Positions 50,471 through 63,954 of a stretch of 64,000 nucleotides of DNA are shown piece by piece. Made by a program: the position numbers and the translations under genes. How positions within the stretch are numbered: the stretch's first letter is position 1; each line of letters opens with the position of its first letter. The stretch is from Aerococcus christensenii (GTDB lineage Bacteria; Bacillota; Bacilli; Lactobacillales; Aerococcaceae), in the NCBI RefSeq assembly GCF_001543105.1, contig NZ_CP014159.1, forward strand, positions 186,001-250,000, written 5' to 3'. Under the pieces are notes generated by a model. That model was not told where the DNA came from. It did not search any database and worked only from the letters and a program-made list of their open reading frames with translations.

Positions 50471-50543
50471 TGGTCCGAGACAGAATCGAACTGCCGACAC
50501 CTTGAGCTTCAATCAAGTGCTCTACCAACTGAGCTATCGGACC
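50471..50543 (-). tRNA. tRNA-Phe(GAA)
   Basis: Anticodon loop TTGAAGC gives GAA; acceptor GGTCCGA / TCGGACC; discriminator A. Confidence 0.95.
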
Positions 50544-50548
50544 GAAAA

Positions 50549-50621
50549 CGGTTCGGACGGGATTTGAACCCGCGATCTTCTGCGTGACAGGCAGACATGT
50601 TAACCCCTACACCACCGAACC
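50549..50621 (-). tRNA. tRNA-Asp(GUC)
   Basis: Anticodon loop CTGTCAC gives GTC; acceptor GGTTCGG / CCGAACC; discriminator G. Same as the copy at 51100-51172. Confidence 0.95.
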
Positions 50622-50661
50622 TTTTAACCGTATTATCGCAGTGTTTAGGGAACACTAACGA

Positions 50662-50734
50662 TTGCGGAGACAGGATTCGAACCTGTGATCTCCGGGCTAT
50701 GAGCCCGACGAGCTGCCAGCTGCTCTGCTCCGCG
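50662..50734 (-). tRNA. Initiator tRNA-fMet(CAU), variant 1
   Basis: Anticodon CAT in loop CTCATAG. The C1-A72 mismatch and the GGG / CCC pairs of the anticodon stem mark it as initiator. It differs from the copy at 51215 at a few bases, including position 38 (G instead of A). Confidence 0.93.
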
Positions 50735-50754
50735 ATAATAATAAAATAATAAAA

Positions 50755-50826
50755 TGACCCGTACGGGATTTGAACCCGTGTTACCGCCGTGAAAGGGCGG
50801 TGTCTTAACCGCTTGACCAACGGGCC
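50755..50826 (-). tRNA. tRNA-Glu(UUC)
   Basis: Anticodon loop CTTTCAC; identical to the copy at 50388-50459. Confidence 0.95.
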
Positions 50827-50846
50827 AACGTAGAAACAAAAAAAAG

Positions 50847-50934
50847 CGGAGGATAAGGGATTCGAACCCTTGCGCCAGTTTCCCGACCTAACGATTTAGC
50901 AAACCGTCCTCTTCGGCCTCTTGAGTAATCCTCC
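50847..50934 (-). tRNA. tRNA-Ser(GCU)
   Basis: Class II tRNA with a long variable arm; anticodon loop TTGCTAA gives GCT; acceptor GGAGGAT / ATCCTCC. Confidence 0.95.
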
Positions 50935-50940
50935 AAAAAA

Positions 50941-51014
<74 letters not shown>

Positions 51015-51023
51015 AAAAAATAA

Positions 51024-51094
51024 AGCGGGTGACGAGAATCGAACTCGCGACAACAGCTTGGAAGGCTGTGGTTTTACCACTAAACTACACCCGC
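51024..51094 (-). tRNA. tRNA-Gly(UCC)
   Basis: Anticodon loop CTTCCAA gives TCC; acceptor GCGGGTG / CACCCGC; discriminator T. Confidence 0.95.
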
Positions 51095-51099
51095 ATAGA

Positions 51100-51172
51100 C
51101 GGTTCGGACGGGATTTGAACCCGCGATCTTCTGCGTGACAGGCAGACATGTTAACCCCTACACCACCGAACC
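51100..51172 (-). tRNA. tRNA-Asp(GUC), second copy
   Basis: Anticodon loop CTGTCAC; same sequence as the copy at 50549. Confidence 0.95.
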
Positions 51173-51214
51173 TATTCAGTTTTTTTTCACTAAACTTTAT
51201 TAACCGTTTAGTAA

Positions 51215-51287
<73 letters not shown>

Positions 51288-51296
51288 ATATCAACA

Positions 51297-51386
51297 AGGA
51301 GGATAAGGGATTCGAACCCTTGCGCGGTTTGACCCGCCTGACGGTTTTCAAGACCGTTCCCTTCAGCCGGACTTGGGTAATCCTCC
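51297..51386 (-). tRNA. tRNA-Ser(UGA)
   Basis: Class II, long variable arm; anticodon loop CTTGAAA gives TGA; acceptor GGAGGAT / ATCCTCC. Confidence 0.95.
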
Positions 51387-51398
51387 ATTTTACAAGTA

Positions 51399-51472
51399 TG
51401 GACCTTGTAGGACTCGAACCTACGACCTGACGGTTATGAGCCGTCTGCTCTAACCATCTGAGCTAAAGGTCC
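51399..51472 (-). tRNA. tRNA with CAU anticodon, probably tRNA-Ile2
   Basis: Acceptor GGACCTT / AAGGTCC and anticodon stem GACGG-CTCATAA-CCGTC resemble the isoleucine tRNA whose C34 is changed to lysidine by TilS, reading AUA. The neighbouring 51485 gene has the elongator-Met look instead. Assignment is from memory of Bacillus sequences. Confidence 0.75.
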
Positions 51473-51484
51473 AAGCTTCAATTA

Positions 51485-51558
51485 TAGCGGCGAAGGGGAT
51501 CGAACCCCTGACCTCCCGGGTATGAACCGGACGCTCTAGCCAGCTGAGCTACGCCGCC
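51485..51558 (-). tRNA. tRNA-Met(CAU), elongator
   Basis: Anticodon loop TTCATAC gives CAT; acceptor GGCGGCG / CGCCGCT; body similar to Bacillus elongator tRNA-Met. Confidence 0.88.
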
Positions 51559-51595
51559 AACTCAATGGTACTAGTACACGAATGAACGTATACTA

Positions 51596-51668
51596 TGGAG
51601 AATAGCGGGATCGAACCGCTGACCTCCTGCTTGCAAAGCAGGCGCTCTCCCAGCTGAGCTAATCCCCC
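51596..51668 (-). tRNA. tRNA-Ala(UGC)
   Basis: Anticodon loop TTTGCAA gives TGC; acceptor GGGGGAT / ATTCTCC. Matches the spacer copy at 55612. Confidence 0.95.
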
Positions 51669-51671
51669 ATA

Positions 51672-51745
51672 TCGGGAAAACAGGATTCGAACCTGCGACC
51701 CCTTGGTCCCAAACCAAGTGCTCTACCAAGCTGAGCTATTTCCCG
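51672..51745 (-). tRNA. tRNA-Pro(UGG)
   Basis: Anticodon loop TTTGGGA gives TGG; acceptor CGGGAAA / TTTCCCG. Confidence 0.95.
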
Positions 51746-51750
51746 AACAA

Positions 51751-51824
51751 TGCACCCAGCAGGATTCGAACCTGCAACCGCTTGATTCGTAGTCAAGTAC
51801 TCTATCCAGTTGAGCCATGGGTGC
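51751..51824 (-). tRNA. tRNA-Arg(ACG)
   Basis: Anticodon loop CTACGAA gives ACG, normally edited to ICG by TadA; acceptor GCACCCA / TGGGTGC. Confidence 0.95.
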
Positions 51825-51830
51825 TTAATA

Positions 51831-51916
51831 TGCCGAGGACCGGAATCGAACCGGTACGGTGTTTAACCACCGCGGGATTTTAAGTCCCGTGCGTCTGCCA
51901 GTTCCGCCACCCCGGC
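51831..51916 (-). tRNA. tRNA-Leu(UAA)
   Basis: Class II; anticodon loop CTTAAAA gives TAA; acceptor GCCGGGG / CCTCGGC. Confidence 0.95.
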
Positions 51917-51943
51917 ATATTAAAATAAATTACCTTTCGGTAA

Positions 51944-52015
51944 AGCGGAAGACGGGATTCGAACCCGCGACCCCCACCTTGGCAAGGTGATGTTCTACCA
52001 CTGAACTACTTCCGC
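51944..52015 (-). tRNA. tRNA-Gly(GCC)
   Basis: Anticodon loop TTGCCAA gives GCC; acceptor GCGGAAG / CTTCCGC. Confidence 0.95.
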
Positions 52016-52021
52016 ATATAA

Positions 52022-52094
52022 TGCCGGCTAAAGGACTTGAACCCTCGACCCCCTGATTACAAATCAGATGCTCTACCAACTGAGCTAAGCCGGC
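52022..52094 (-). tRNA. tRNA-Thr(UGU)
   Basis: Anticodon loop TTTGTAA gives TGT; acceptor GCCGGCT / AGCCGGC. Confidence 0.95.
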
Positions 52095-52106
52095 TCGCTT
52101 ATAAAG

Positions 52107-52189
52107 TGCGGGTGAAGGGACTTGAACCCCCACGCCTTTTGGGCGCCAGATCCTAAATCTGGTGCGTCTGCCAGTTCCGCCACACCCGC
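52107..52189 (-). tRNA. tRNA-Leu(UAG)
   Basis: Class II; anticodon loop TTTAGGA gives TAG; acceptor GCGGGTG / CACCCGC. Confidence 0.95.
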
Positions 52190-52197
52190 ATATTTTA

Positions 52198-52270
52198 TGA
52201 TCCGTGGGAGGCTCGAACTCCCGACCCTCTGATTAAAAGTCAGATGCTCTACCGACTGAGCTAACGAATC
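52198..52270 (-). tRNA. tRNA-Lys(UUU)
   Basis: Anticodon loop CTTTTAA gives TTT; acceptor GATTCGT / ACGGATC with one T-G pair. Confidence 0.95.
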
Positions 52271-52274
52271 ATGA

Positions 52275-52347
52275 TGGAGAATGAGGGGCTCGAACCCCCG
52301 ACCCTCTGCTTGTAAGGCAGATGCTCTCCCAGCTGAGCTAATTCTCC
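52275..52347 (-). tRNA. tRNA-Val(UAC)
   Basis: Anticodon loop CTTACAA gives TAC; acceptor GGAGAAT / ATTCTCC. First tRNA after 5S rRNA. Confidence 0.95.
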
Positions 52348-52354
52348 AATTCTT

Positions 52355-52471
52355 GCACGGCAACGTCCTAGTCTCACAGGGGGAAACCCCCAACTACATT
52401 CGGCGCTAAGAAGCTTAACTTCTGTGTTCGGTATGGGAACAGGTGTATCCTTCTTGCTATCGTCACCGCAC
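52355..52471 (-). rRNA. rrf: 5S ribosomal RNA
   Basis: About 117 bases. Terminal helix GTGCGGT / GCCGTGC, and internal conserved CCCATACCGAACACAGAAGT. It follows 23S by about 68 bases and precedes tRNA-Val. Confidence 0.95.
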
Positions 52472-52539
52472 AATATGAGCCTTATTCGCTCAAAACTGAA
52501 TCTATAGTCTCTTCCTCTTTGTCATACAACTTTTCCTTT

Positions 52540-55444
<2,905 letters not shown>

Positions 55445-55611
55445 ACTGGTTAAGTTGTATGATTGCGAAAAGTTTTTTTAAAACTCTTTTTCGGTTTTTA
55501 CGCTTGGTAAAAATTGGTTTGTTTCCTTATTATCTCCTGGTAGAAATAATAAGGTGGAATTTACTATAGTATTCAGTTTTCAAAGAACAAGTTGCAAGGT
55601 TTCCCTTGCTA
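55445..55611 (-). other. 23S leader spacer with boxA-like antitermination site
   Basis: The spacer between tRNA-Ala and 23S carries TGTTCTTTGAAAACTGAA on the minus strand (about 55571-55590), a boxA-type sequence. AATAAGGAAACA-type repeats flank the 23S processing stem. A second copy lies before 16S near 57535-57550. Confidence 0.55.
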
Positions 55612-55684
55612 TGGAGAATAGCGGGATCGAACCGCTGACCTCCTGCTTGCAAAGCAGGCGCTCTCCCAGCTGAGCTAATCCCCC
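55612..55684 (-). tRNA. tRNA-Ala(UGC) in the 16S-23S spacer
   Basis: Anticodon loop TTTGCAA; same sequence as the array copy at 51596. Confidence 0.95.
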
Positions 55685-55710
55685 AAACAGAATAACTTTT
55701 ATTCTTCTAA

Positions 55711-55784
<74 letters not shown>

Positions 55785-55853
55785 GGTGATCCATTACATG
55801 TGTTTGATAGGCCTCTCAAAACTAAACAAAGAAAACGTAATGTGTATTCCATA

Positions 55854-57412
<1,559 letters not shown>

Positions 57413-57585
57413 GAATTCATGAACTGTTCTTAGCTCATTTTTGCTGACTTGTTTGAGTCTAGTCTAGACTTATTGCTTGAATTGTTGGTTTAGTTATTTC
57501 TAACTATCCCTACACATTTGGTTCGTCTTCTTTGTTCAGTTTTCAAAGGTCTATCTTTCAGTTGCTGTTTAACAGCGACTTAATT

Positions 57586-57614
57586 ATGTTATCACATCTC
57601 ATTTTAGATGTCAA
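57586..57614 (-). promoter_or_regulatory. rRNA operon promoter P2
   Basis: TTGACA (57609-57614), a 17-bp spacer and TAACAT (57586-57591), about 170 bases before the 16S 5' end. Confidence 0.75.
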
Positions 57615-57686
57615 CATATTTTTAAAACTTTTTTGCTGCATATTTAAGCAGTTTCGGGCTGCTTAAACGATTAACCAGCAAGAGCT

Positions 57687-57716
57687 ATTATACAGTGTTA
57701 GACGTTTCTTTGTCAA
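57687..57716 (-). promoter_or_regulatory. rRNA operon promoter P1
   Basis: TTGACA (57711-57716), an 18-bp spacer and TATAAT (57687-57692), about 100 bp upstream of P2. Tandem strong promoters are usual for rrn operons. The 200 bases further upstream hold only AT-rich sequence and the pgi terminator. Confidence 0.85.
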
Positions 57717-57950
57717 GGACTTTTTTTATTTTGTTTGACGTGTAATTTTCATTACAAGCTAAACACTGATAAGTATCTTGCCGCTCTCTCAGAAACAGCC
57801 TATTTAGAATATCAAGATTTGATCTTCTTGTCAACAAATTTTCTTATCTTTTTTAAGTTTTTTAGAGAAGATAAATTATATAAAGTTTCTTCATTAATTG
57901 GAGACTAAAATCTAAAAAGATCTTTTCGCATAAACTTCAGCCCCACACAT

Positions 57951-57992
57951 AAAAAAAGCCTTGTGTACAGTATTCGCTACTACACACAAAGC
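57951..57992 (-). terminator. Probable terminator after pgi
   Basis: An imperfect stem of about 13 bp (GGCTTTGTGTGTAG / CTGTACACAAGGC on the minus strand, with a bulge and G-U pairs), followed by TTTTTTT. Confidence 0.65.
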
Positions 57993-58029
57993 CTTTATTT
58001 TTAATCGGTAGTTTTAATTAAACATCCTC

Positions 58030-59382
58030 TTATTTATTTAAACGCGCGTTTAAAGTATCTGCTAATTCTTCATAACCTGGTTTACCTAGTAAAGCAAACA
58101 TATTCTTCTTATAAGCTTCTACGCCAGGTTGGTCAAAAGGATTAACGCCATTCAAATAGCCACTCATTCCCACTGCAATTTCAAAGAAATAAATCATATG
58201 GCCTAAATGATAGGCATTCATATCTTCTAAATGAACAATAAGGTTAGGCACATTTCCATCTGTATGAGCTAATAAGGTTCCTTGGAAGGCCTTGGTATTC
58301 ACAAAATGAAGGTCTTTCCCTTCAAGATATTTCAAGCCATCTAAATTATTATCTAAAGTTGGAATTTGAACATTCTTTTCAGGATTATCTAATTTAATAA
58401 CAGTTTCGAATAAATTACGTTTACCGTCTTGAATAGATTGACCAATTGAATGGAGATCTGTTGAAAAATTAGCACTCGTTGGGTATAATCCCTTTTGGTC
58501 TTTCCCTTCAGATTCACCAAATAATTGCTTCCACCATTCTGCAAAATATTGCATCTTTGGTTCATAATTAACAAGAATTTCTGTATCAAAACCTTTACGG
58601 TATAAAATGTTTCTCAAAACCGCATATTGATAAGCAATATTTTCTTTTAAGCTTGGATTCTTATAAGCTTCCATTGCTTCATGCGCTCCGGCTAACAAAG
58701 CATCCGTATCTGCACCACTTACAGCAATTGGTAAGAGTCCTACAGGAGTTAATACAGTACAGCGTCCACCGACACCATCAGGAATAATAAAGGTTTCATA
58801 GCCTTCTTTTGTTGCTTCTTCCCGTAAAGCTCCACGTGCCTTGTCTGTTGTCGCATAAATCCGTTTCCGGGCGCCTTCTTTACCGTACTTCTTCACTAAA
58901 AGTTCTTTGAAAACACGGAAAGCAATGGCTGTTTCTGTTGTTGTCCCTGACTTGGAGATAACATTCACTGAGAAATCACGATCAGCTAAAACTTCAATCA
59001 CTTCTGAGAGATAAGTAGAACTTAAACTATTCCCTGCAAAAAGAATCTGTGGGAATTTACGTTCAGAAGATGGGAAACTATCTCTAAATTGATGACTTAA
59101 AAATTCAATAGCTGCTTTGGCTCCTAAATAAGAACCCCCAATTCCTAAAACGACTAACACTTCAGAGTCTTCTTGAATACGTTTGGCACAAGCTTTGATG
59201 CGGGCGTATTCTTCTTTATCATAGTCTTCTGGCAAATTTACCCAATCTGTAAAATCTGCTCCCTGTCCTGTCCCTTCGCGTAGCATTTTATCAGCTGCCG
59301 TCACAAAAGGTTGTAAATATTCTAATTCATGTGTCTTAATAAATTTTGCTGTATTTGAATAATCAAAAGATAATGTTGACAT
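58030..59382 (-). CDS. pgi: Glucose-6-phosphate isomerase
   Basis: Pgi interconverts glucose 6-phosphate and fructose 6-phosphate. The 450-residue protein has [38 protein letters not shown]-type [15 protein letters not shown], and the catalytic [14 protein letters not shown] near the C-terminus. It is 1 base after the S1-domain gene and directly upstream of the rRNA operon. Confidence 0.98.
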   Translation of the reverse strand: MSTLSFDYSNTAKFIKTHELEYLQPFVTAADKMLREGTGQGADFTDWVNLPEDYDKEEYARIKACAKRIQEDSEVLVVLGIGGSYLGAKAAIEFLSHQFRDSFPSSERKFPQILFAGNSLSSTYLSEVIEVLADRDFSVNVISKSGTTTETAIAFRVFKELLVKKYGKEGARKRIYATTDKARGALREEATKEGYETFIIPDGVGGRCTVLTPVGLLPIAVSGADTDALLAGAHEAMEAYKNPSLKENIAYQYAVLRNILYRKGFDTEILVNYEPKMQYFAEWWKQLFGESEGKDQKGLYPTSANFSTDLHSIGQSIQDGKRNLFETVIKLDNPEKNVQIPTLDNNLDGLKYLEGKDLHFVNTKAFQGTLLAHTDGNVPNLIVHLEDMNAYHLGHMIYFFEIAVGMSGYLNGVNPFDQPGVEAYKKNMFALLGKPGYEELADTLNARLNK

Positions 59383-59383
59383 T

Positions 59384-59791
59384 TTACTTCTCCTGTCTAT
59401 AATCTTTTACCTTTCCAGAGTGGATATCCTTTAAAGAAGTTTCAATCCATTCCGGCATTTTTTCCTTTATTGTCTTAAACCCTATTTTTGACGCTTTTCT
59501 TATTTTTGGCCATTTTGATCGGACGGGAATATTCATTAGGGTGTTCATCTTTAAGGCCCGTAAGGAAAAACTCATTTTCTGAGTATATTCATCAATATCT
59601 ATAATTAACACTTTTACTTGCTGTCCTAAAGTAAATTTCTTTTGGACATTATCCACAAAGCCATTATCAATCTCCGATATATGAATGAGTCCTTGCGAAC
59701 CGTCTTCCAAACTCACAAACAAACCGTACGCTTGAATGCCAGTAATCTTACCAGAGGCCACATCTCCAATATGGTAATTCTTAACAGCCAT
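59384..59791 (-). CDS. S1 RNA-binding domain protein (CvfD/YugI type)
   Basis: A 135-residue protein with one S1 domain in the first 75 residues or so ([40 protein letters not shown]) and a short basic C-terminal part. Length and layout match the general stress protein 13 / CvfD family, which binds RNA and influences translation and virulence genes in Gram-positive bacteria. It directly follows the cyclophilin gene. Confidence 0.88.
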   Translation of the reverse strand: MAVKNYHIGDVASGKITGIQAYGLFVSLEDGSQGLIHISEIDNGFVDNVQKKFTLGQQVKVLIIDIDEYTQKMSFSLRALKMNTLMNIPVRSKWPKIRKASKIGFKTIKEKMPEWIETSLKDIHSGKVKDYRQEK

Positions 59792-60382
59792 CTATTCAGC
59801 CTCTTTTATCGTCACTTTTTCAATAATAACAGGTTCTTTAGGCTTATCCCTAGCATCACGAGCCACACTTTCAACAGACGCAACCGTTTGCATTCCGGAC
59901 TTCACTTGCCCAAATACGGTATGTTTTTGGTCTAACCAAGGGGTTCCTCCCTTTTCTTGGTAAGTAGCGATTGCCTCTTCTGGCCAGCCTAACTGTTTCA
60001 TTTGTTGCAACATCTCCTCTGGGACAGATTGCGCAGACACAATAAAAAACTGTGAGCCATTCGTATTAGGACCTGCATTGGCCATGGACAATGCCCCATA
60101 GAAATTGAAGGCTTCAGTTGAAAATTCATCCTCAAAAGATCCTCCATAAATACTTTGACCTCCGCATCCTGTTCCTGTAGGATCGCCACCTTGAATCATA
60201 AAGTTAGGAATTACGCGATGAAACAATACTCCGTCATAGTAACCTGATCGACTCAACTCTAAAAAGTTTTTCACTGCTTTCGGTGCAATTTCTGGAAACA
60301 AAGCCACTGTAATGTCTCCGTAATTCGTATGAAGGGTAGCTTCTGGATAATTGTTTAAATCTTCTAATTGAACATATACCAT
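59792..60382 (-). CDS. Peptidyl-prolyl cis-trans isomerase, cyclophilin type
   Basis: A 196-residue cytoplasmic cyclophilin: [22 protein letters not shown], the active-site Arg/Phe in [19 protein letters not shown], then [18 protein letters not shown] and [11 protein letters not shown]. No signal peptide. Compared with minimal forms it has a 20-residue insert ([20 protein letters not shown]), common in lactic acid bacteria. Confidence 0.95.
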   Translation of the reverse strand: MVYVQLEDLNNYPEATLHTNYGDITVALFPEIAPKAVKNFLELSRSGYYDGVLFHRVIPNFMIQGGDPTGTGCGGQSIYGGSFEDEFSTEAFNFYGALSMANAGPNTNGSQFFIVSAQSVPEEMLQQMKQLGWPEEAIATYQEKGGTPWLDQKHTVFGQVKSGMQTVASVESVARDARDKPKEPVIIEKVTIKEAE

Positions 60383-60509
60383 TATTTACCTCCTTAGGGT
60401 TATTGTACCAATTTCCACTAATTTTGTATAGAAGCGATTTGGAAATGCTTTAATCCCCCCTTTTTTCGTGATAATATGTAATTATATTAATTAGAGAGGA
60501 TATCTTTAT

Positions 60510-61013
60510 GTGAAAAATTATCCCTTAGCGGCTACCGTTTTAGCCATCTTAATTACCCAATTTTTAAAATATCCGATTTCTCGTATTTTCATGAAAAAAA
60601 CAGAAACAAAACTTTCTATTATTCATACCACTGGTGGAATGCCAAGTTCCCATACAGCAGCCGTCACTGCCTTAATTACAGCTCTCAGTCTTCAAGAAGG
60701 CTTCGCATCTCCATATGTGGCGATTGCTGCTGCCTATGGACTTATCGTTATGTTCGATGCGATGGGAGTTCGGCGCCAAAGCGGCGAGCAAGGGGTCGCT
60801 TTAAGAGAAATTTTAGACCTTCTTGAAGCCAAAGCTCTTGAAAAGAAAGATCCCTTGCTAGAAGAAAAATTGCAACAACTTGCCAAAAAAGATCTTATTA
60901 TTGACGATTACCTTGGTCATAAGCCTTCAGAAGTCTTTGGGGGGTTATTAACTGGCGTTTTGATAGCTTTACTTTCACGATATATCTTTTATTTTTTAGG
61001 ATGGGTGTTCTAA
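60510..61013 (+). CDS. Divergent PAP2 family protein (DUF212, YuiD type)
   Basis: A 167-residue membrane protein with about four hydrophobic segments. It carries TTGGMPSSHTAAVTAL, MFDAMGVRRQSGEQG and HKPSEVFGG, the signature of the acid-phosphatase/VPO-related YuiD family; the exact reaction is unknown. Start is GTG with AGAGAGG upstream. It is 1 base from the ferredoxin-NADP reductase gene and divergent from the cyclophilin gene. Confidence 0.92.
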   Translation: MKNYPLAATVLAILITQFLKYPISRIFMKKTETKLSIIHTTGGMPSSHTAAVTALITALSLQEGFASPYVAIAAAYGLIVMFDAMGVRRQSGEQGVALREILDLLEAKALEKKDPLLEEKLQQLAKKDLIIDDYLGHKPSEVFGGLLTGVLIALLSRYIFYFLGWVF

Positions 61014-61014
61014 T

Positions 61015-62016
61015 ATGACGACTTCAACAGATCTTACCATTATTGGTGCAGGGCCTAGTGGATTGTTTGCCGCTTTCTACGCCGGAATGCGCGGACTTAG
61101 TGTCCAAATTGTAGATAGCCTTCCCCATATTGGAGGTCAGCCTCAAGCTCTCTATCCCCATAAAAAGATATTTGACATTGGAGGTCTTCCTCAAATCAAA
61201 GCTTCTCTACTGATCCAACAGCTCCAAGATCAACTGACTCCTTTCCAGGCCAGTACTCAATTTTTCTTAAATGAGACCGTCGCTAATTTCTATCAAGAAA
61301 ATGAAAGTTTTGTTCTTCAAACTTCCCACCAAACGCTCTATTCCAAAAGCATACTTATTGCTACAGGCGCTGGAAGTTTTCAGGCAAGGAAGTTAGCTCT
61401 AAAAGAAGCCTCTACTTTTGAGAATAAGGGACTTTTCTATACGCTTACGAATCCTCAAAACTTTGCTGATCAAACAGTAGCAGTCTTAGGGGGAGGAGAT
61501 TCTGCATTTGACTATTGCTTAAGCTTAGCTCCCTACTGCAAAAAAATTTTTCTCATTCATCGGCGCTCTCAATTCCGAGGACATGAACATAGTCTTTCTC
61601 GCTTGCAATCTTTTTCAAATATTGAGATTCTAACCCCTTACCAAGTGGTTGCCCTCAAAGGAAACGAGCACGACCAACTTTCTGCCCTTGTTTTGAAGGA
61701 AGCTAGAGGGGAGGCCTCCTATTCCTTGCCTGTTCATTCAGTCCTTCCTGCATTCGGATTTACAGGATCTACGGATTTATTAAAGACTTGGCCGATCACC
61801 TTAGACAAACACCGGATTTCTGTCAATCATTGGATGGCCACCTCGCATCCAGGAGTCTATGCTATTGGAGATATTGTAAGCTATCCTGGGAAGGTGCAAT
61901 TAATCGCTTCAGGCTTTGGAGAGGCTCCCACTGCTATTAACGCTATTTCGAACTATCTTCATCCTAAAGCCAAACTCTCACCTATTCACAGTACGACTTA
62001 CTTCTCTCAGAAATAA
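61015..62016 (+). CDS. Ferredoxin/flavodoxin-NADP reductase (YumC type)
   Basis: A 333-residue FAD/NADPH flavoprotein. The FAD loop is GAGPSGLFAA (11-20) and the NADPH loop LGGGDSAFDY (158-167). It lacks the CxxC redox pair of thioredoxin reductase, and AIGDIVSYPGKVQLIASGFGEA sits near the C-terminus. These identify the thioredoxin-reductase-like FNR2 class, known in Bacillus as YumC, which reduces ferredoxin or flavodoxin. Confidence 0.93.
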   Translation: MTTSTDLTIIGAGPSGLFAAFYAGMRGLSVQIVDSLPHIGGQPQALYPHKKIFDIGGLPQIKASLLIQQLQDQLTPFQASTQFFLNETVANFYQENESFVLQTSHQTLYSKSILIATGAGSFQARKLALKEASTFENKGLFYTLTNPQNFADQTVAVLGGGDSAFDYCLSLAPYCKKIFLIHRRSQFRGHEHSLSRLQSFSNIEILTPYQVVALKGNEHDQLSALVLKEARGEASYSLPVHSVLPAFGFTGSTDLLKTWPITLDKHRISVNHWMATSHPGVYAIGDIVSYPGKVQLIASGFGEAPTAINAISNYLHPKAKLSPIHSTTYFSQK

Positions 62017-62033
62017 GATTCCTTTTAGAAAAC

Positions 62034-62066
62034 AAAAGAGGTTTCCCTCAAGGAAACCTCTTTTTT
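62034..62066. terminator. Bidirectional terminator between fnr and dnaD
   Basis: A perfect 13-bp stem AAAAGAGGTTTCC / GGAAACCTCTTTT with a 5-base loop; T-runs on both strands. The stop codon of dnaD touches it. Confidence 0.95.
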
Positions 62067-62742
62067 AATTTTTAAAATCATCTGCTCGTTTAATAATCTT
62101 AGTCAAAGGAACAGGGGGGAGATTGATCGTTTCTTGCCGAAGTTTGGCATTTCGATAACTAGCTTTCTCTCTTTCATTCCCTGAGCGATTTTGTTTGCGC
62201 CAATTGATCAAAATCCGGTCAATGTAGCGCAAATTAAGTTTGCCGTTTAAAACGGCTTCTTTGATGGCATTCTTCACCATATCTAAACTGTAATTATCCT
62301 CACTGAACCAAGCGGCGACTTGCTGATATTCAATAGGAGATAAGGAACGTCCAAATTCTTCTTCTACTATTGAAAAAATTGTTCCTTCTTCTTTCAGATC
62401 TTCTTGTCTTTTTTTAGCTTGTTCTTTTTGAATATCCAGCTGATCTAACTTGCCATATAAAGGTTCTAAATTATAAGCCTCGCTAGACTTACCGGAAGCA
62501 AGTTGTTCCGTTTCAATCGTCATCATTTCCTTATCCAGAAGGCTTTGAATGAGATTATAAGTTTTTTCCTGGGAAAGTCCCATTCTTTTTTGTAAGAACT
62601 GAATAGGTGGAAAGTCCTCTTTCACTTGTTTAAAACTCAAGATATGAATCAAAAACATCATTTCTTCATTGGTAATCCCTAAACTATGATAGGCTTCAAG
62701 CAAGCGATTGGTAAGGACCGTATAAGTTTCCTGTTTAATCAC
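62065..62742 (-). CDS. dnaD: DnaD-family replication initiation protein
   Basis: A 225-residue primosomal protein. The N-terminal DnaD winged helix (LLEAYHSLGITNEEMMFLIH, LQKRMGLSQEKTYNLIQSL) is followed by a linker and the C-terminal DnaB_2/DnaD domain (FGRSLSPIEYQQVAAWF and LRYIDRILINWRKQN). It helps load the helicase at oriC and restart sites. Its ATG overlaps the aspB stop (ATGA). Confidence 0.94.
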   Translation of the reverse strand: MIKQETYTVLTNRLLEAYHSLGITNEEMMFLIHILSFKQVKEDFPPIQFLQKRMGLSQEKTYNLIQSLLDKEMMTIETEQLASGKSSEAYNLEPLYGKLDQLDIQKEQAKKRQEDLKEEGTIFSIVEEEFGRSLSPIEYQQVAAWFSEDNYSLDMVKNAIKEAVLNGKLNLRYIDRILINWRKQNRSGNEREKASYRNAKLRQETINLPPVPLTKIIKRADDFKN

Positions 62743-63944
62743 ATTTTCTCTTCCTTTTCAACGATTTTTTTCTCAATAAAGGTCTTAATGCGTTGCATTG
62801 CTTTTAAGAATAGAGATTGGTCTGTGGCATAGGAAAAGCGAATATAATCCGACATACCAAAAGCGCTCCCTGCTACACAAGCGACACCTGCTTCTTCTAA
62901 AATGCCTAAAACCAAATCATCCACACATGCATACCCCGTAAGCTCAGCAGCTTTTTTACAATTAGGGAATAGATAGAAAGCCCCTTGAGGTTTTTGAGTC
63001 AATTCAAAACCAGGAATATCCATAAGGGCTTGATACCCCGCATTCAAACGTTCTTCAAAAGTCTTTCTCATCTTTTCAATGGCTTCATCTGGGCCAGTCA
63101 TTGCACCTAAAGCAGCATATTGACTAATCCCTGCTGGATTTCCACTGGCTTGGCTCGCTAGCTTATTCATTCCTTGAATAATTTCTCTTGGAGCTAAGCA
63201 ATATCCAATACGCCAACCCGTCATAGCAAAGGCCTTAGATACCCCATTCACCACAACAGTGTGCGCCTTAACCTCTGGAGAAACCGAAGCCAAAGAATGA
63301 AAGACTGTCCCGTTATAAACTAAACGTCCATAAATTTCATCCGCAATAACCAAGATATCATGACTCACAGCATAGTTTCCAATGGCTTCTAATTCTTCAA
63401 AACTAAGAACTGTCCCTGTCGGATTACTTGGCGTATTCAAGACAATTAATTTCGTTTGAGGCGTCCGACAAGCTTCTAAGACATCCACCGTCACTTTAAA
63501 ATAATTGGCTGGGTCAGTAGGGGCTAAGACAGGAACGCCTCCTGCCAAACGCACTTGTTCTTCATAACTTACCCAGTAAGGGCTTGGAATGATGACTTCA
63601 TCCCCTGGATTGATTAAAGTCTGAAAGAGATAATAGAGGATCATCTTTGCGCCATTTCCCATAAAGACTTCATTGGGTTGATAAGCGATCCCATCTTTTC
63701 TTTGATGATAAGCACAAATTCCCTCACGAACTTCTAAAGCCCCACTAGTTGCCGTATAGTGGTGGCCTTTTCCTTCTTTCATCGCTTTTTGGGCATATTC
63801 CAAAATGAAATCAGGCGTATTGAAATCTGGTTCTCCCACAGTTAGCGTAATAATATCTTTTCCTTCAGCTTTTAATTCTCTTGCGCGATCTGTCGCTGCT
63901 AAAGTTTTGGACTCTTGTAAATTTTGAATACGTTGTGATAACAT
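62739..63944 (-). CDS. aspB: Pyridoxal-phosphate aminotransferase, AspB type
   Basis: A 401-residue class I aminotransferase, probably aspartate aminotransferase. It has NTPSNPTGTV, VIADEIYG with the cofactor Asp, the PLP-Lys237 in GVSKAFAMTGWRIGY, and a C-terminal IRFSYATD Arg. GGAGG lies before the ATG. The order ypmB-aspB-dnaD supports the AspB call, though the substrate is not proven by sequence. Confidence 0.93.
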   Translation of the reverse strand: MLSQRIQNLQESKTLAATDRARELKAEGKDIITLTVGEPDFNTPDFILEYAQKAMKEGKGHHYTATSGALEVREGICAYHQRKDGIAYQPNEVFMGNGAKMILYYLFQTLINPGDEVIIPSPYWVSYEEQVRLAGGVPVLAPTDPANYFKVTVDVLEACRTPQTKLIVLNTPSNPTGTVLSFEELEAIGNYAVSHDILVIADEIYGRLVYNGTVFHSLASVSPEVKAHTVVVNGVSKAFAMTGWRIGYCLAPREIIQGMNKLASQASGNPAGISQYAALGAMTGPDEAIEKMRKTFEERLNAGYQALMDIPGFELTQKPQGAFYLFPNCKKAAELTGYACVDDLVLGILEEAGVACVAGSAFGMSDYIRFSYATDQSLFLKAMQRIKTFIEKKIVEKEEKM

Positions 63945-63954
63945 CCCTATCCTC

